NCBI RefSeq assembly: GCF_004000785.1
Contig: NZ_BILX01000018.1
Location: 39,545-103,544, forward strand
Origin: Paenibacillus ehimensis NBRC 15659
GTDB taxonomy: Bacteria; Bacillota; Bacilli; Paenibacillales; NBRC-103111
DNA: 64,000 nucleotides
Reading direction: 5' to 3'
The translations under genes and the position numbers were made by a program. The notes beneath the pieces are model-generated. The model made no database searches and had not been told where the DNA came from. It was given only the letters and a program-made list of their open reading frames with translations. Numbering within the stretch: the stretch's first letter is position 1; each line of letters starts with the position of its first letter. Below are positions 1 through 8,549 of the stretch, in pieces.

Positions 1-678
1 CTGTCGGACACGGAATATATGCTGGAGCTGGCCGGGCGATCCGAACGCATTGCAGGGGTTGTCGGCTGGATCGATCTGGAGCGCCCGGATTACCGGGAGC
101 AGTACCGGATTTTCAAGCGGCATCCGTCGTTTGTCGGTTTTCGGGCCATGATTCAAGAGATGGAGCGGGCGGAAGACATGCTCCGGCCGCACATCGTCGA
201 GGCGATGCAATTTTTTGCCGAGGAAGACTTTCCGGTGGACCTGCTGTTGAAATCGCATCAGCTGCCGGCGGTGCTCAAGCTGCTGGAACGGACGCCGAAT
301 CTGCGGGCGGTGATCGACCATATCGCGAAGCCGCAAATCGCCGCGGGCGAATGGGAGCCCTGGAGCGAGCTCGTAGCGGAAGCCGCAGCGTCCCACCCGC
401 GGCTCTACTGCAAATTGTCGGGGATGGTCACGGAGGCCGACCACCGGAATTGGAAGCCGGAGCAGTTCGTCCGGTATGTGAGGCATGTGGTGTCCGTTTT
501 TGGCACGGACCGGGTCATGTTCGGCAGCGATTGGCCTGTCTGTCTGCTGGCGGCCAGCTACGATCAGGTCGTGGAGATGCTGGACAGCGCGCTTCCCGAC
601 GGGCTTGAGGCATCGGAGAGGGAAGCCGTTTTTGGCCGAAACGCCCTTCGCTTCTACAAGCTGGAGCATCTGTTGTGA
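1..678 (+). CDS. Amidohydrolase-2 family hydrolase, 5'-truncated
   Basis: The frame is open from base 1, so the start lies upstream of the window. The visible 225 residues are the C-terminal part of a TIM-barrel metal-dependent hydrolase of the amidohydrolase-2 type (L-fuconolactonase/dicarboxylate lactonase-like). Seen: a DHIAKP segment, LYCKLSGMV and the FGSDWPV motif, whose Asp is the usual metal/proton-transfer residue near the end of these barrels. The family hydrolyses sugar lactones or related esters in the cytoplasm. The next gene is a sugar-isomerase-like barrel, which fits a sugar-acid catabolic cluster continuing to the left. Exact substrate cannot be told. Confidence 0.8.
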   Translation: MSDTEYMLELAGRSERIAGVVGWIDLERPDYREQYRIFKRHPSFVGFRAMIQEMERAEDMLRPHIVEAMQFFAEEDFPVDLLLKSHQLPAVLKLLERTPNLRAVIDHIAKPQIAAGEWEPWSELVAEAAASHPRLYCKLSGMVTEADHRNWKPEQFVRYVRHVVSVFGTDRVMFGSDWPVCLLAASYDQVVEMLDSALPDGLEASEREAVFGRNALRFYKLEHLL

Positions 679-710
679 AGCGGATCATAAAAGCATAGTT
701 AAAGCGTTGA

Positions 711-744
711 AGAGACACGCGCCAATGGCGCGGTCTCTTTTTTT
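711..744 (+). terminator. Rho-independent terminator
   Basis: A stem of AGAGAC and CGCGCC (one unpaired A) around an AAT loop, closing with GGCGCG and GTCTCT, is followed by a T run. It ends the amidohydrolase transcript. Confidence 0.85.
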
Positions 745-844
745 CTAGGCTGGCTCCCGTCGGCGGGGGACAGCGTTCTTGACGAAAGCTTCCGGGTGGG
801 CTATGCTTCCATGAAGATATTTTGAAGCGGGAGGGGCTGCTCGG

Positions 845-1639
845 ATGGCACAGTCTTACGAGAACAAGCTGTATATCGGCACGATATTGCTGGAACGGAA
901 CCGGTGGGCGGCGGAGCGCAAGCCGTCCTATGCAGTCAGCGATTGGCAGGAACGGTTTCAAGAAGACGGCTTCGACGGAATGGAGCTGTGGGACAATCAC
1001 GCGCTACTGGCGGACGAACGGGAGCAATCGGCGCTGGAGGCTTCAGGCCGCGTAGCGATCGTCAATTCGTATATCGGTTTCGAGGATGGCGACGAGGCGG
1101 AGAAGAAGCGTGATGAGGCTGCATCTTTGGTAAAACGGCTGCGTGCCCCGGCGGTTAAATTCAATCTCGGTGCGGACCCGGCGCGGCTTCCGGTTTATAT
1201 AGCCAACGTCAAACGCTGGGCGGAGCTGCTGCCGGCAGACTGCCGAATCTTATGCGAGTGTCACCCGGGAACGGTCGCGGAGCACCCCGATGCCGCTGCG
1301 GAAATGCTGCGCCGGTTAGGGGACGGGCCGTTCCAGGCGATTGTGCATCCGTTCTTCTGCTTGGGAGAACTCGGAGATTGGTTCAAAAAGCTGGGGTCTG
1401 CGATCACCCATGCTCATGTGCAGCTTCGAGACGGGGACAACCGGTTTGTCCGCTTAAGCCGACAGCCGGAGCTCGTGAAAGACCGGCTGGCTTTAATGAG
1501 AAGCTGGGGCTTTCGCGGCTCGTTTACGATGGAATTCACCGAGGGAGTCCGCGTAAACGAAGACCGGGAGGCATTATACGAAGCGGCGCTCGAAGATTTG
1601 CAAATTTTGCGTAACATTTGGAGCGGAAATCCGTCTTAA
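845..1639 (+). CDS. Sugar phosphate isomerase/epimerase-like TIM barrel
   Basis: 264 aa. It has the layout of xylose-isomerase-like (AP endonuclease-2 type) barrels: an early GFDGMELWDNH strand, a CECHPGT strand with acidic/His metal-ligand candidates, HPFF, AHVQLRD and a late FTMEFTEG glutamate strand. Members isomerise or epimerise sugars or inosose in the cytoplasm with a divalent metal. The start is supported by GGGAGGGG eight bases upstream. A terminator separates it from the amidohydrolase, so it has its own promoter somewhere in 745-830. Substrate unknown. Confidence 0.75.
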   Translation: MAQSYENKLYIGTILLERNRWAAERKPSYAVSDWQERFQEDGFDGMELWDNHALLADEREQSALEASGRVAIVNSYIGFEDGDEAEKKRDEAASLVKRLRAPAVKFNLGADPARLPVYIANVKRWAELLPADCRILCECHPGTVAEHPDAAAEMLRRLGDGPFQAIVHPFFCLGELGDWFKKLGSAITHAHVQLRDGDNRFVRLSRQPELVKDRLALMRSWGFRGSFTMEFTEGVRVNEDREALYEAALEDLQILRNIWSGNPS

Positions 1640-1671
1640 AGATTAAAGAGAGGTTGGAGGGGGCGAAAATC

Positions 1672-1728
1672 GTGGTAAAGGGGCTGGAGAATTTTTATAG
1701 GAGCATGCAGCTCGTTCAATTTTTATAA
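1672..1728 (+). CDS. Possible 18-codon leader or signal peptide ORF
   Basis: A GTG start seven bases after TTGGAGGGGG opens an 18-codon ORF (VVKGLENFYRSMQLVQFL) ending 13 bases before the GTG of the membrane gene downstream. It has no cysteine and no signal peptide. It could be a leader peptide, a short signalling peptide or chance. The only evidence is the good ribosome site and tight position. Confidence 0.25.
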   Translation: MVKGLENFYRSMQLVQFL

Positions 1729-1741
1729 GGGAGGAAAATAC

Positions 1742-2404
1742 GTGGAACTAGCCATTTCCATAGCACTTTCCACACTTGAGACGGTTACGATATTTGTTCT
1801 GATAATGGTTTCTTTCCGTTATCGACAATCCTATCGTCTTTTGGCCGTCGCCAGTCTAGGGCTCGTTCTTGCCGTATTCTCTCTGTGGGCGCGAATGGTT
1901 CTTATGCAGCCGATAGTAGACAATTTATTTCAATTATTTGCCATGTGCATATACTTAAAGTTCGTTTATCGAATTCGTTGGTTCGATGCTTCGATTATGC
2001 TATGTTTTGGATGTTTGATGTACTTGTTGCTTCAGGGACTGGTTGTACTTTTCTTTAAGATAGGGTATGGTTATTTTTTGGAAGATTACCACGATATCAC
2101 ATCGTATCAAACCTTCATGCTGCAGATGGTTACGTTCCCCCTTGGGCTTGGAATAGCATGGATTATCAAAAAGAAAAATGGAGGCTTCACGTTCATCTCC
2201 AGTCACATGCGGAGAAGAGCGAAGTGGACCGGAATCAATCGGAGCATTCTCGGAAGCCTTATCTGCAGCGGGGTGCTTCTAATTGTCGGTTTGATTTCCA
2301 CTGGATATGGCAACCAACTTACTTATTACACATTTTTTTCGTTTCTCTTCATTTTTTTTGTTTATTTGGTGTTACTTTTTTATCGAAAAGACTATTTGGA
2401 ATAG
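1742..2404 (+). CDS. Orphan multi-spanning membrane protein resembling an AgrC sensor half
   Basis: 220 aa, about six membrane helices, no soluble domain. A GTG start follows GGGAGG with good spacing. The order of features resembles the sensor-like protein at 54811-55485: a hydrophobic start with S-T-x-E, a first helix ending in SFR or AFR, an internal F/YR followed by a helix that contains a QGLVV/EGLVT segment, and a basic C-terminal end. Both look like the membrane input half of peptide-sensing histidine kinases of the AgrC type, but both lack the kinase half. The gene is less GC-rich than its neighbours, suggesting acquisition. No agrB or agrD is next to it. Role unknown. Confidence 0.6.
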   Translation: MELAISIALSTLETVTIFVLIMVSFRYRQSYRLLAVASLGLVLAVFSLWARMVLMQPIVDNLFQLFAMCIYLKFVYRIRWFDASIMLCFGCLMYLLLQGLVVLFFKIGYGYFLEDYHDITSYQTFMLQMVTFPLGLGIAWIIKKKNGGFTFISSHMRRRAKWTGINRSILGSLICSGVLLIVGLISTGYGNQLTYYTFFSFLFIFFVYLVLLFYRKDYLE

Positions 2405-2448
2405 AACGAGCGCGCTTATCGCTTGTACGAGAAGGCGCGCTTATCCTT

Positions 2449-2800
2449 TCAACGATCTCCTCTACTCATGACCGGTCCGCTCTCCGCATCCTGCGAATAT
2501 TCCCACACCATGGCTCCGGCCAAATCCTTTGTTGAATGTAAGCTATTTTGGCTTGCAACCACCTTCCTTGTCCTCGTACGAAATGAACGTCTTGCCGTCG
2601 TACAGGTAAGCGGCCTTGGCGTGTTCGTCAGAGCAGCGCTTGAAGCTATTTTTGCCGATGAAGTTCGCTTCGGGCGTTTTGTAGCTCAAGACCACCTTAT
2701 CGATGTGGTCCGCGGTACTCCGCCAGACTCGCGTCCGAGCAGCCGTCGGCCCCATAGCCGCCTACACCCGGCACAAAATTTGGCATAGGTGGCCCTGTAA
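2449..2800 (-). pseudogene. Decayed GH18 chitinase C-terminal remnant
   Basis: Three minus-strand frames must be joined to read a GH18 ending. About 2543-2700 gives HAKAAYLYDGKTFISYEDKEG, close to the chitinase pattern in which PYLYN is followed by TFISYDD. A shift then gives QAKIAYIQQ, and another shift gives DLAGAMVWEYSQD, matching the GGIMFWE[YL]SGD barrel-closing strand. The last frame stops at 2449. Upstream, PNFVPGVGGYGADG may be more of the same gene, again out of frame. No intact start or catalytic DxxDxDxE stretch is seen, so this is a frameshifted, truncated relic of a secreted chitinase. Confidence 0.7.
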
Positions 2801-3058
2801 GAGGTGCAGAACATGGTTGGTGGGGAAGGGAAGCTGTCGCTTACCCGCAGCGGGGCGATCGGTGTGCAAAAGGTTGGAGGAAGGAAGGAGTATGCCAGAA
2901 GCGGGGCAGCGACGAAGAGGCCGTTCCTCTTAAGAAGAACAACCGGCTCATGCCAGCCTCTCCGTCTGTTTAGACAGATTCGATTGCCCATCATGCATAG
3001 CCGCCATCCTTCGGACGGATACTTTACCTAGCGCTGCCTGAAGCGAAGGAGGTGTGGC

Positions 3059-3532
3059 ATGAAAAAATTGTTGCTTTCGTTATGGCTCGTTCTTCTATGC
3101 GCGTTGTCCACCCCGGCGAGTGCGCAGGAGGGGGGCCTGCCGGTTCCTTATAGTCAGGAAGATATCGATATGCTTGGCGGTCCGCAGGGCACTTACCAGA
3201 CGGAGGCTTACCGCTCGGGACGAGGAGGCTACTCCGGCGGCCGAAGGGGATATACGCCGGCACCCGGCGCAAGGACGCCCGCAGACAATGTCCGGAGAAC
3301 CCCGGCGACACCGGCACCGGGAACGGCGCCGCCTCCTGCGCGGGGCGGATTGGGCGGCATTCTCGGGGGCTTTGCGGCCGGCGCGCTGCTCAGCAGCCTT
3401 CTGAATCCGTTCGGCTTGTTCGGAGGGGCAGCGCCAGTGCACGGAGGGTTCTCGATTCTCGGCATCCTTCTATGGGGCGGGGTCTTGTTCTTTTTGTACC
3501 GTTTGTGGAAAGGGTTCCGAAGATCCTCATAG
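3059..3532 (+). CDS. Secreted Gly/Pro-rich protein with C-terminal membrane anchor
   Basis: 157 aa. It starts with a classic signal peptide (KK, leucine-rich core, ASA-QE cleavage site near residue 23). A tyrosine/glycine/arginine-rich spacer and a Pro/Ala/Thr linker follow, then a glycine-rich hydrophobic block and a last membrane helix ending in a basic tail. This matches the N-terminal layout of Tim44-like domain proteins (signal, low complexity, GGFAAGALLSSL helix) but the C-terminal Tim44 domain is absent. The ribosome site is AAGGAGGTG. It converges with the radical SAM gene and overlaps its 3' end by 6 bases. Function unknown. Confidence 0.65.
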   Translation: MKKLLLSLWLVLLCALSTPASAQEGGLPVPYSQEDIDMLGGPQGTYQTEAYRSGRGGYSGGRRGYTPAPGARTPADNVRRTPATPAPGTAPPPARGGLGGILGGFAAGALLSSLLNPFGLFGGAAPVHGGFSILGILLWGGVLFFLYRLWKGFRRSS

Positions 3533-4477
3533 ATCGAGTGCAAAAGCGAGCTGCACCGGCTTATCGTCTTCGGGGCTTTCCGATTGAGCAGGCTTGGCTC
3601 CGATTGTAGGGAGGTACGAGGGAATCCCATACCGTTTAAGAAGCCCGTCAAGCCGGGCATGGACCTGCTCCCGATATGCTTTGGGGGCAATCGGGGAATG
3701 TCCGTACCAATCGGCATACGAGCCGACCAAGTGAGGATATGTGTCCCGGAGCGTCCCGAAAAACCACGATTTCACTTCGGACGTGCTCAAGCGGAGGACC
3801 GATCCCATCACGAAGCATGCTTTGGCTTCGGCGGCTTGCTTTGCGACCTGCTCCATTTCTTCCGGCCGATCAGTCAGGAAGGGCAGGATCGGAGCCATAA
3901 AAATTCCGGCGTCGATACCTTCCTGCCTCAACCCTTGAAGCGCCTTGATCCGCTGGGCCGGAGCGGGAGACATCGGCTCGAAGCTTCGCCAAATGCGCTT
4001 ATCGAGCGTATTCAGGCTGATATTCACCGAGCTTCCGGGCAGCTTGCGGAGCAAATCGATATCGCGCAAAATCAACGGAGAGCGCGTCGTGATGCTGACC
4101 GGCAGCCGGTAGGCGGCCAGCACTTCGAGACATTGGCGCGTGAGCTTCAAGCGGCCCTCCAAAGGCTGGTAAGGGTCCGTGGCGGTGCCGATAGCGATTC
4201 GGCCCAGCCTGTTTCGTCCGCCCTTGGCGCGCAGCATGCGTTCGACCTGTGCTTTCAGCGCTTCCGGCGCATTGTCTTTGTACAGGATGTGATGCTGAAA
4301 CGTATCGTCGGCTTCCATGCCGAGGAAGGCATGGGTCGAACGGGCATAGCAGAAGCTGCAGCCGTGCTGGCAGCCGCGGTACGGATTGATCGACCAATCG
4401 AACGGCATGGACGGGGCTTTGACGGGATTCAGCAGTTGTTTGGCGCGGACAGGCTCATATCGGGTTTGCAAGGGCAA
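3527..4477 (-). CDS. SPL-type radical SAM protein
   Basis: About 316 aa. The CQHGCSFC motif (Cys36, 40, 43) is the CX3CX2C [4Fe-4S]/SAM site, preceded by the NPYRGC signature typical of the spore photoproduct lyase-like radical SAM family (Rv2578c type). Later segments GTATDPYQP and TTRSPLILRD also fit. Family members are cytoplasmic; most are of unknown substrate and are not true SplB. I place the start at a TTG eight bases after GGAGG; an ATG 15 bases upstream has no ribosome site. Confidence 0.85.
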   Translation of the reverse strand: MPLQTRYEPVRAKQLLNPVKAPSMPFDWSINPYRGCQHGCSFCYARSTHAFLGMEADDTFQHHILYKDNAPEALKAQVERMLRAKGGRNRLGRIAIGTATDPYQPLEGRLKLTRQCLEVLAAYRLPVSITTRSPLILRDIDLLRKLPGSSVNISLNTLDKRIWRSFEPMSPAPAQRIKALQGLRQEGIDAGIFMAPILPFLTDRPEEMEQVAKQAAEAKACFVMGSVLRLSTSEVKSWFFGTLRDTYPHLVGSYADWYGHSPIAPKAYREQVHARLDGLLKRYGIPSYLPTIGAKPAQSESPEDDKPVQLAFALDL

Positions 4478-4587
4478 GGAGAACACCTCCATAATTCACG
4501 GATATACGAATATATGTTCTGTTTGTTGGGTTAAAGTATACATGGGAACGAATGTTCCTGCAACTGGGAAACAAAGGAGGAATCACG

Positions 4588-4866
4588 ATGGCAAGAAGAC
4601 GCGGCCGTACGCCGGTCGTGCCCGGAGCGAATCAGGCGCTGGACCGGCTGAAGTCGGAGGTTATGCGCCGGAAAGGCTATGCCGTCGATCCGAACCGCCC
4701 GGATTTGGTGAAATACGAGGTGGCCAAGACGCTCGGTATTCCGCTGAGTCCCGGAAATAACGGCCAGCTCTCGACCGAACAGGCGGGCAAGATCGGCGGG
4801 CCCATCGGCGGAAGCATGGTGCGCGAGATGGTTCGGCTCGCCCAGGAACAGTTAGCCAAACGTTAA
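4588..4866 (+). CDS. Alpha/beta-type small acid-soluble spore protein
   Basis: 92 aa starting MARRRGRTPVVPGA. Both SASP signatures are present: KYEVAKTLGI, which contains the germination-protease cleavage context, and GKIGGPIGGSMVREMV. These proteins coat spore DNA in the forespore, protect against UV and are degraded by Gpr at germination. The start is fixed by AAAGGAGG seven bases upstream; an in-frame ATG 36 bases earlier has no site. The tail after the second motif is ordinary. Expression is expected from sigma-G, whose promoter I did not try to fix. This is the best evidence that the host sporulates. Confidence 0.95.
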   Translation: MARRRGRTPVVPGANQALDRLKSEVMRRKGYAVDPNRPDLVKYEVAKTLGIPLSPGNNGQLSTEQAGKIGGPIGGSMVREMVRLAQEQLAKR

Positions 4867-4901
4867 TCTGCGGAACAAGCGCATGAATGAATTTTCATCC
4901 G

Positions 4902-4934
4902 AAAGAGCCGGTCTACAGACCGAGCTCTTTTTGC
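4902..4934 (+). terminator. Terminator of the SASP gene
   Basis: AAAGAGC and CGGTCT pair with AGACCG and GCTCTTT across a two-base loop with one bulged A, followed by TTTT. Confidence 0.85.
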
Positions 4935-5098
4935 TGTGCTGAAAATATAATTGTCGAATAATATCGAAATAAATTGAAATTAGTAAAATGAGATTTGATG
5001 AAACAAGCCGTTTTTTGCCCGTGTTTATCGGGTTGTAACAGCGATATGGAGCCGGGTGGATGCCGGTTTTTTTGTCGGATTATGTCCCTTTTGTGACT

Positions 5099-5141
5099 AG
5101 TGATTTTTTTCACAGTGTATTTCTTCCATTGCGGTTACAAT
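5099..5141 (+). promoter_or_regulatory. FNR/CRP-family box and promoter of the fermentation operon
   Basis: AGTGA-N6-TCACA occupies 5099-5114, matching the TGTGA-N6-TCACA consensus of FNR/CRP regulators with one mismatch. A -10 hexamer TACAAT lies at 5136-5141. If transcription starts about 7 bases after it (near 5148), the box is centred at -41.5, the class II activator position, and there is no good -35. This predicts activation of hemerythrin-adhE-pfl by an Fnr-like protein without oxygen. Confidence 0.7.
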
Positions 5142-5174
5142 GAAGGCAATCCCAATAAGAGGAGGATTGTTTCA

Positions 5175-5705
5175 ATGAGTACGATAACGGAAGCCAGCGT
5201 TCAAAGCGCGCGTCCGACCCGGTTTATGGATGCGGTGGACCGTCTCAAGGAAGAGCACGATGCCTTAAAAATCCGGCTGTCCGCAGTGCAGGCCAAGGCT
5301 CAATCGGTCGGAAAGATGAAAACTGTTCCGGAAGCGATGGCGCTTCTCCAGCAGCTGCGGGAGGAAATTACGGATTTCCGCACCGAATTGGACCGGCATG
5401 CGACCTGGGAGGAGCGGGAGCTGTTCCCTTTACTCTGCAGTTATTTCAATAAATATTCCGGTCCGTCTATGATGCCGTCCTTCTGGGTGATGGAAAAAGA
5501 CCACGAGCTTGCGGAAACGTTCATCGACTCGTTCATCGAATCGGTGGACCGGCTGAACTTGCCGACCCGGGAAGCTATCCGGGAAACGAGCTCGCATCTG
5601 ATCCAAGCCTGCCTCATTCTGAACGAGCACCTGAATTTGGAGGAAGACGTCGTTTACCCGATGGCCGATCAGATCCTTGACGATATCGATAGTTTATTTT
5701 CTTAA
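5175..5705 (+). CDS. Hemerythrin-like (HHE) cation-binding protein
   Basis: 176 aa, all-helical, with the spaced His/Glu pattern of hemerythrin-like domains: LKEEHDAL, RHATWEERELFP, MEKDHELAE and NEHLNLEEDVVYP. These bind a di-iron centre and sense or bind O2/NO or buffer iron. The ATG at 5175 follows GAGGATTG; the open frame upstream has no ribosome site. It is the first gene after the FNR-type box and precedes adhE and pflBA, so it probably protects oxygen-sensitive fermentation enzymes or reports oxygen/NO. That role is inferred from context. Confidence 0.85.
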   Translation: MSTITEASVQSARPTRFMDAVDRLKEEHDALKIRLSAVQAKAQSVGKMKTVPEAMALLQQLREEITDFRTELDRHATWEERELFPLLCSYFNKYSGPSMMPSFWVMEKDHELAETFIDSFIESVDRLNLPTREAIRETSSHLIQACLILNEHLNLEEDVVYPMADQILDDIDSLFS

Positions 5706-5744
5706 CATACAGCTTTGATTCAGGCCTTAGGAAGGGGGATGCCG

Positions 5745-5879
5745 ATGAATCTGATCACCTGTGAGCAATGCGGCAAGACGAAGGGCCAAGGCCCGAAAGG
5801 CACTTCATGGATTTGCAACGACTGCCGCGTTGTTCCGCCGTCCAATCCGGACCAAGCGGACCCGAACCAACCACAATAA
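5745..5879 (+). CDS. 44-aa protein with two CxxC pairs (zinc-ribbon-like)
   Basis: An ATG six bases after AGGAAGGGGG opens 44 codons. The peptide holds CEQC near the N-terminus and CNDC about 20 residues later, an arrangement typical of a small zinc ribbon or other metal knuckle, then a Pro/Asn/Gln-rich tail. It lies between the hemerythrin-like gene and adhE, about 30 bases before the adhE start, and should be co-transcribed. No family recognised. It may be a metal-binding accessory or redox-sensing peptide of the anaerobic operon. Confidence 0.65.
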   Translation: MNLITCEQCGKTKGQGPKGTSWICNDCRVVPPSNPDQADPNQPQ

Positions 5880-5908
5880 CGCAAGCGACACGAATGGAGG
5901 AAGAATCA

Positions 5909-8518
5909 ATGGCCGTTAAAGAAGTGAAAGCCGACGCAAAAGCAGCCGCTCTCGAGGAAGTGAACAAGCTCGTAGCCCGGGCAAGAAAGGCGCAAGAAGC
6001 GTATTTGAAGCTGGATCAATCCCAAGTGGACGACATTGTGCAGCATATGGCGCTTGCCGGGCTCGATCGGCATATGGTTCTCGCGAAGATGGCGGTGGAA
6101 GAAACCGGCCGCGGGGTGTACGAGGACAAAATTACCAAAAACATTTTCGCTACCGAGTACATCTACCACAGCATCAAGCATAACAAGACGGTCGGCGTGA
6201 TCGATAACAATCCGTACGAGCATTACAAAACGGTGGCCGAGCCGGTCGGGATCATCGCCGGGGTTACGCCGGTCACGAACCCGACGTCTACGACGATGTT
6301 CAAGTCGCTGATCGCCGCCAAAACGCGCAACCCGATCATCTTCGCATTCCATCCGTCGGCGCAGCGCTCCAGCGTCGCGGCTGCCTCTACGCTGCTGGAA
6401 GCGGCCGTGAAGCACGGAGCGCCGGAGCACGCGATTCAGTGGGTAGAGAATCCGTCCGTCGAGGCGACCCAGCTTCTGATGAATCATCCGGACGTAGCGC
6501 TGGTGCTCGCGACAGGCGGCTCCTCCATGGTGAAAGCGGCGTACAGCACCGGCAAGCCGGCGCTTGGCGTAGGGCCGGGCAACGTTCCTTGCTTTATCGA
6601 GAAGACGGCTGATCTGCCGCAGGCGGTAACGGACCTGATTCTGTCCAAAACATTCGACAACGGGATGATTTGCGCTTCCGAGCAGGCCGTCATCCTGGAA
6701 GAACCGATTTACGAGCAAGCCAAAAAGCTGATGAAGGAGCTGGGCTGCTACTTCTTGAACGCCGAAGAAACCGAAGCGGTATCGAAGCTGGTCATTAACC
6801 CCGAGAAATGCGCGGTCAATGCGGTCATCGTCGGCCAACCGGCCGTCAAGATCGCTTCTATGGCCGGCATCACGGTACCCGCCGATACGAAGGTGCTCGT
6901 GGCCGAGCTGAAGGGGGTAGGCGACGCCTATCCGCTGTCTGCGGAGAAGCTGAGCCCGGTGCTCGCTTGCTATAAAGTGAAAAATGCGGCGCAAGGCATC
7001 GAGCGCGCGGCAGAAGTCGTCGCCTTCGGCGGCATGGGGCATTCCTCGGTTATCCATTCCAAGAACGAGGAAGTCATTCAGGCATTTGCGGCGAGACTGC
7101 AAACCGGACGCGTCATCGTCAATGCGCCGTCCACTCACGGGGCGATCGGAGACATTTACAACACGAACCTGCCTTCGCTGACGCTTGGCTGCGGCTCCTA
7201 CGGGCATAACTCGACGACCGCCAACGTTTCCGCCGTCAACCTGCTCAACCTGAAGCGTGTCGCCGAAAGGACGGTCAATATGCAGTGGTTCAAGGTGCCG
7301 CCGAAAGTGTATTTTGAGAAAGGCTCGACGCAATACCTGGAGAAAATGCCGGACATTACCCGGGTGATGATCGTCACCGACGCCATGATGGTGAAGCTGG
7401 GCTATGTGGAGCGCTTAGAGTACTATCTGCGCAAGCGGAAGCAGCCTGTAGCCATCGAAGTGTTCTCCGAAGTCGAGCCCGATCCTTCCGTCGATACGGT
7501 AGACCGCGGTACGGCCCGAATGGCTGCATTCAAGCCGGACTGCATTATCGCGCTGGGCGGCGGATCGCCGATGGACGCGGCCAAAGCGATGTGGCTGTTC
7601 TACGAATATCCGGACACGAGCTTCGATTCGCTTAAGCAGAAGTTTCTCGACATCCGCAAGCGGGTGTACAAATACCCGCGCCTCGGTCAGAAAGCGAAGT
7701 TCGTGGCGATTCCGACGACGTCGGGCACCGGGTCGGAAGTGACCTCCTTTGCGGTTATTACCGACAATCATAAAGGCAACACCAAGTACCCGCTTGCCGA
7801 TTACGAGCTGACGCCGGACGTGGCGATTATCGATCCGGAATTCGTCTACAGCCTGCCGAAAACGGCCGTTGCGGATACGGGGATGGACGTGCTGACGCAT
7901 GCGATAGAAGCGTACGTCTCGGTGATGGCGAACGACTATACGGACGGACTGGCGATGAAAGCCATTCAACTCGTATTCGAACATCTGGAAAATTCGTTCC
8001 ACACCGGCGACCCGCTGGCCCGGGAAAAAATGCATAACGCGTCGACGATCGCCGGTATGGCCTTCGCCAATGCTTTCTTGGGCATCAACCACAGCTTGGC
8101 GCACAAATGGGGCGGCGAATACCATACGGCACACGGCCGCACGAACGCGATTCTGATGCCGCACGTGATCCGGTATAACGCGCAGAAGCCGACCAAGTTC
8201 GCTTCGTTCCCGAAATACAATCATTTCATCGCAGATAAACGGTACGCCGAAATTGCCCGGGTGCTCGGCCTGCCGGCGAAGACGACGGAAGAAGGCGTGA
8301 ACAGCCTGATCGCCGCGGTGCGCAAGCTGAATCAATCGCTTGGCATTCCGGAGAGATTCCAGGATCTCGGCTTCGATCCGGCCGAGTTCGAAGCGAAGGT
8401 CGATGTGCTGGCGGACCGCGCGTTCGAGGACCAATGTACGACAGCCAATCCGCGGCTGCCGCTCGTGACGGAGCTGGCGGACGTATACCGCAACGCGTTC
8501 TACGGGAAATTCGAATAA
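5909..8518 (+). CDS. adhE: Bifunctional acetaldehyde/alcohol dehydrogenase
   Basis: 869 aa, the usual AdhE length. The N-terminal half is a CoA-acylating acetaldehyde dehydrogenase with catalytic Cys255 in NGMICASEQ. The C-terminal half is an iron-dependent alcohol dehydrogenase: [38 protein letters not shown] and [17 protein letters not shown] with the His metal ligands. It reduces acetyl-CoA to ethanol through acetaldehyde, reoxidising two NADH, and forms cytoplasmic spirosomes. The start follows GGAGGAAG; the open frame further upstream overlaps the small CxxC gene. With pflB/pflA downstream it forms a pyruvate-to-ethanol module. Confidence 0.97.
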   Translation: MAVKEVKADAKAAALEEVNKLVARARKAQEAYLKLDQSQVDDIVQHMALAGLDRHMVLAKMAVEETGRGVYEDKITKNIFATEYIYHSIKHNKTVGVIDNNPYEHYKTVAEPVGIIAGVTPVTNPTSTTMFKSLIAAKTRNPIIFAFHPSAQRSSVAAASTLLEAAVKHGAPEHAIQWVENPSVEATQLLMNHPDVALVLATGGSSMVKAAYSTGKPALGVGPGNVPCFIEKTADLPQAVTDLILSKTFDNGMICASEQAVILEEPIYEQAKKLMKELGCYFLNAEETEAVSKLVINPEKCAVNAVIVGQPAVKIASMAGITVPADTKVLVAELKGVGDAYPLSAEKLSPVLACYKVKNAAQGIERAAEVVAFGGMGHSSVIHSKNEEVIQAFAARLQTGRVIVNAPSTHGAIGDIYNTNLPSLTLGCGSYGHNSTTANVSAVNLLNLKRVAERTVNMQWFKVPPKVYFEKGSTQYLEKMPDITRVMIVTDAMMVKLGYVERLEYYLRKRKQPVAIEVFSEVEPDPSVDTVDRGTARMAAFKPDCIIALGGGSPMDAAKAMWLFYEYPDTSFDSLKQKFLDIRKRVYKYPRLGQKAKFVAIPTTSGTGSEVTSFAVITDNHKGNTKYPLADYELTPDVAIIDPEFVYSLPKTAVADTGMDVLTHAIEAYVSVMANDYTDGLAMKAIQLVFEHLENSFHTGDPLAREKMHNASTIAGMAFANAFLGINHSLAHKWGGEYHTAHGRTNAILMPHVIRYNAQKPTKFASFPKYNHFIADKRYAEIARVLGLPAKTTEEGVNSLIAAVRKLNQSLGIPERFQDLGFDPAEFEAKVDVLADRAFEDQCTTANPRLPLVTELADVYRNAFYGKFE

Positions 8519-8549
8519 AGAGACGACATCTTGGAGAGGAGACCCAACT

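Noticed and set aside
2405..2448. Two copies of GCGCGCTTATC 25 bases apart as a regulatory repeat
   Set aside because: Only two copies next to a decayed gene, with no promoter nearby; chance or residue of the pseudogene's 3' end is enough.
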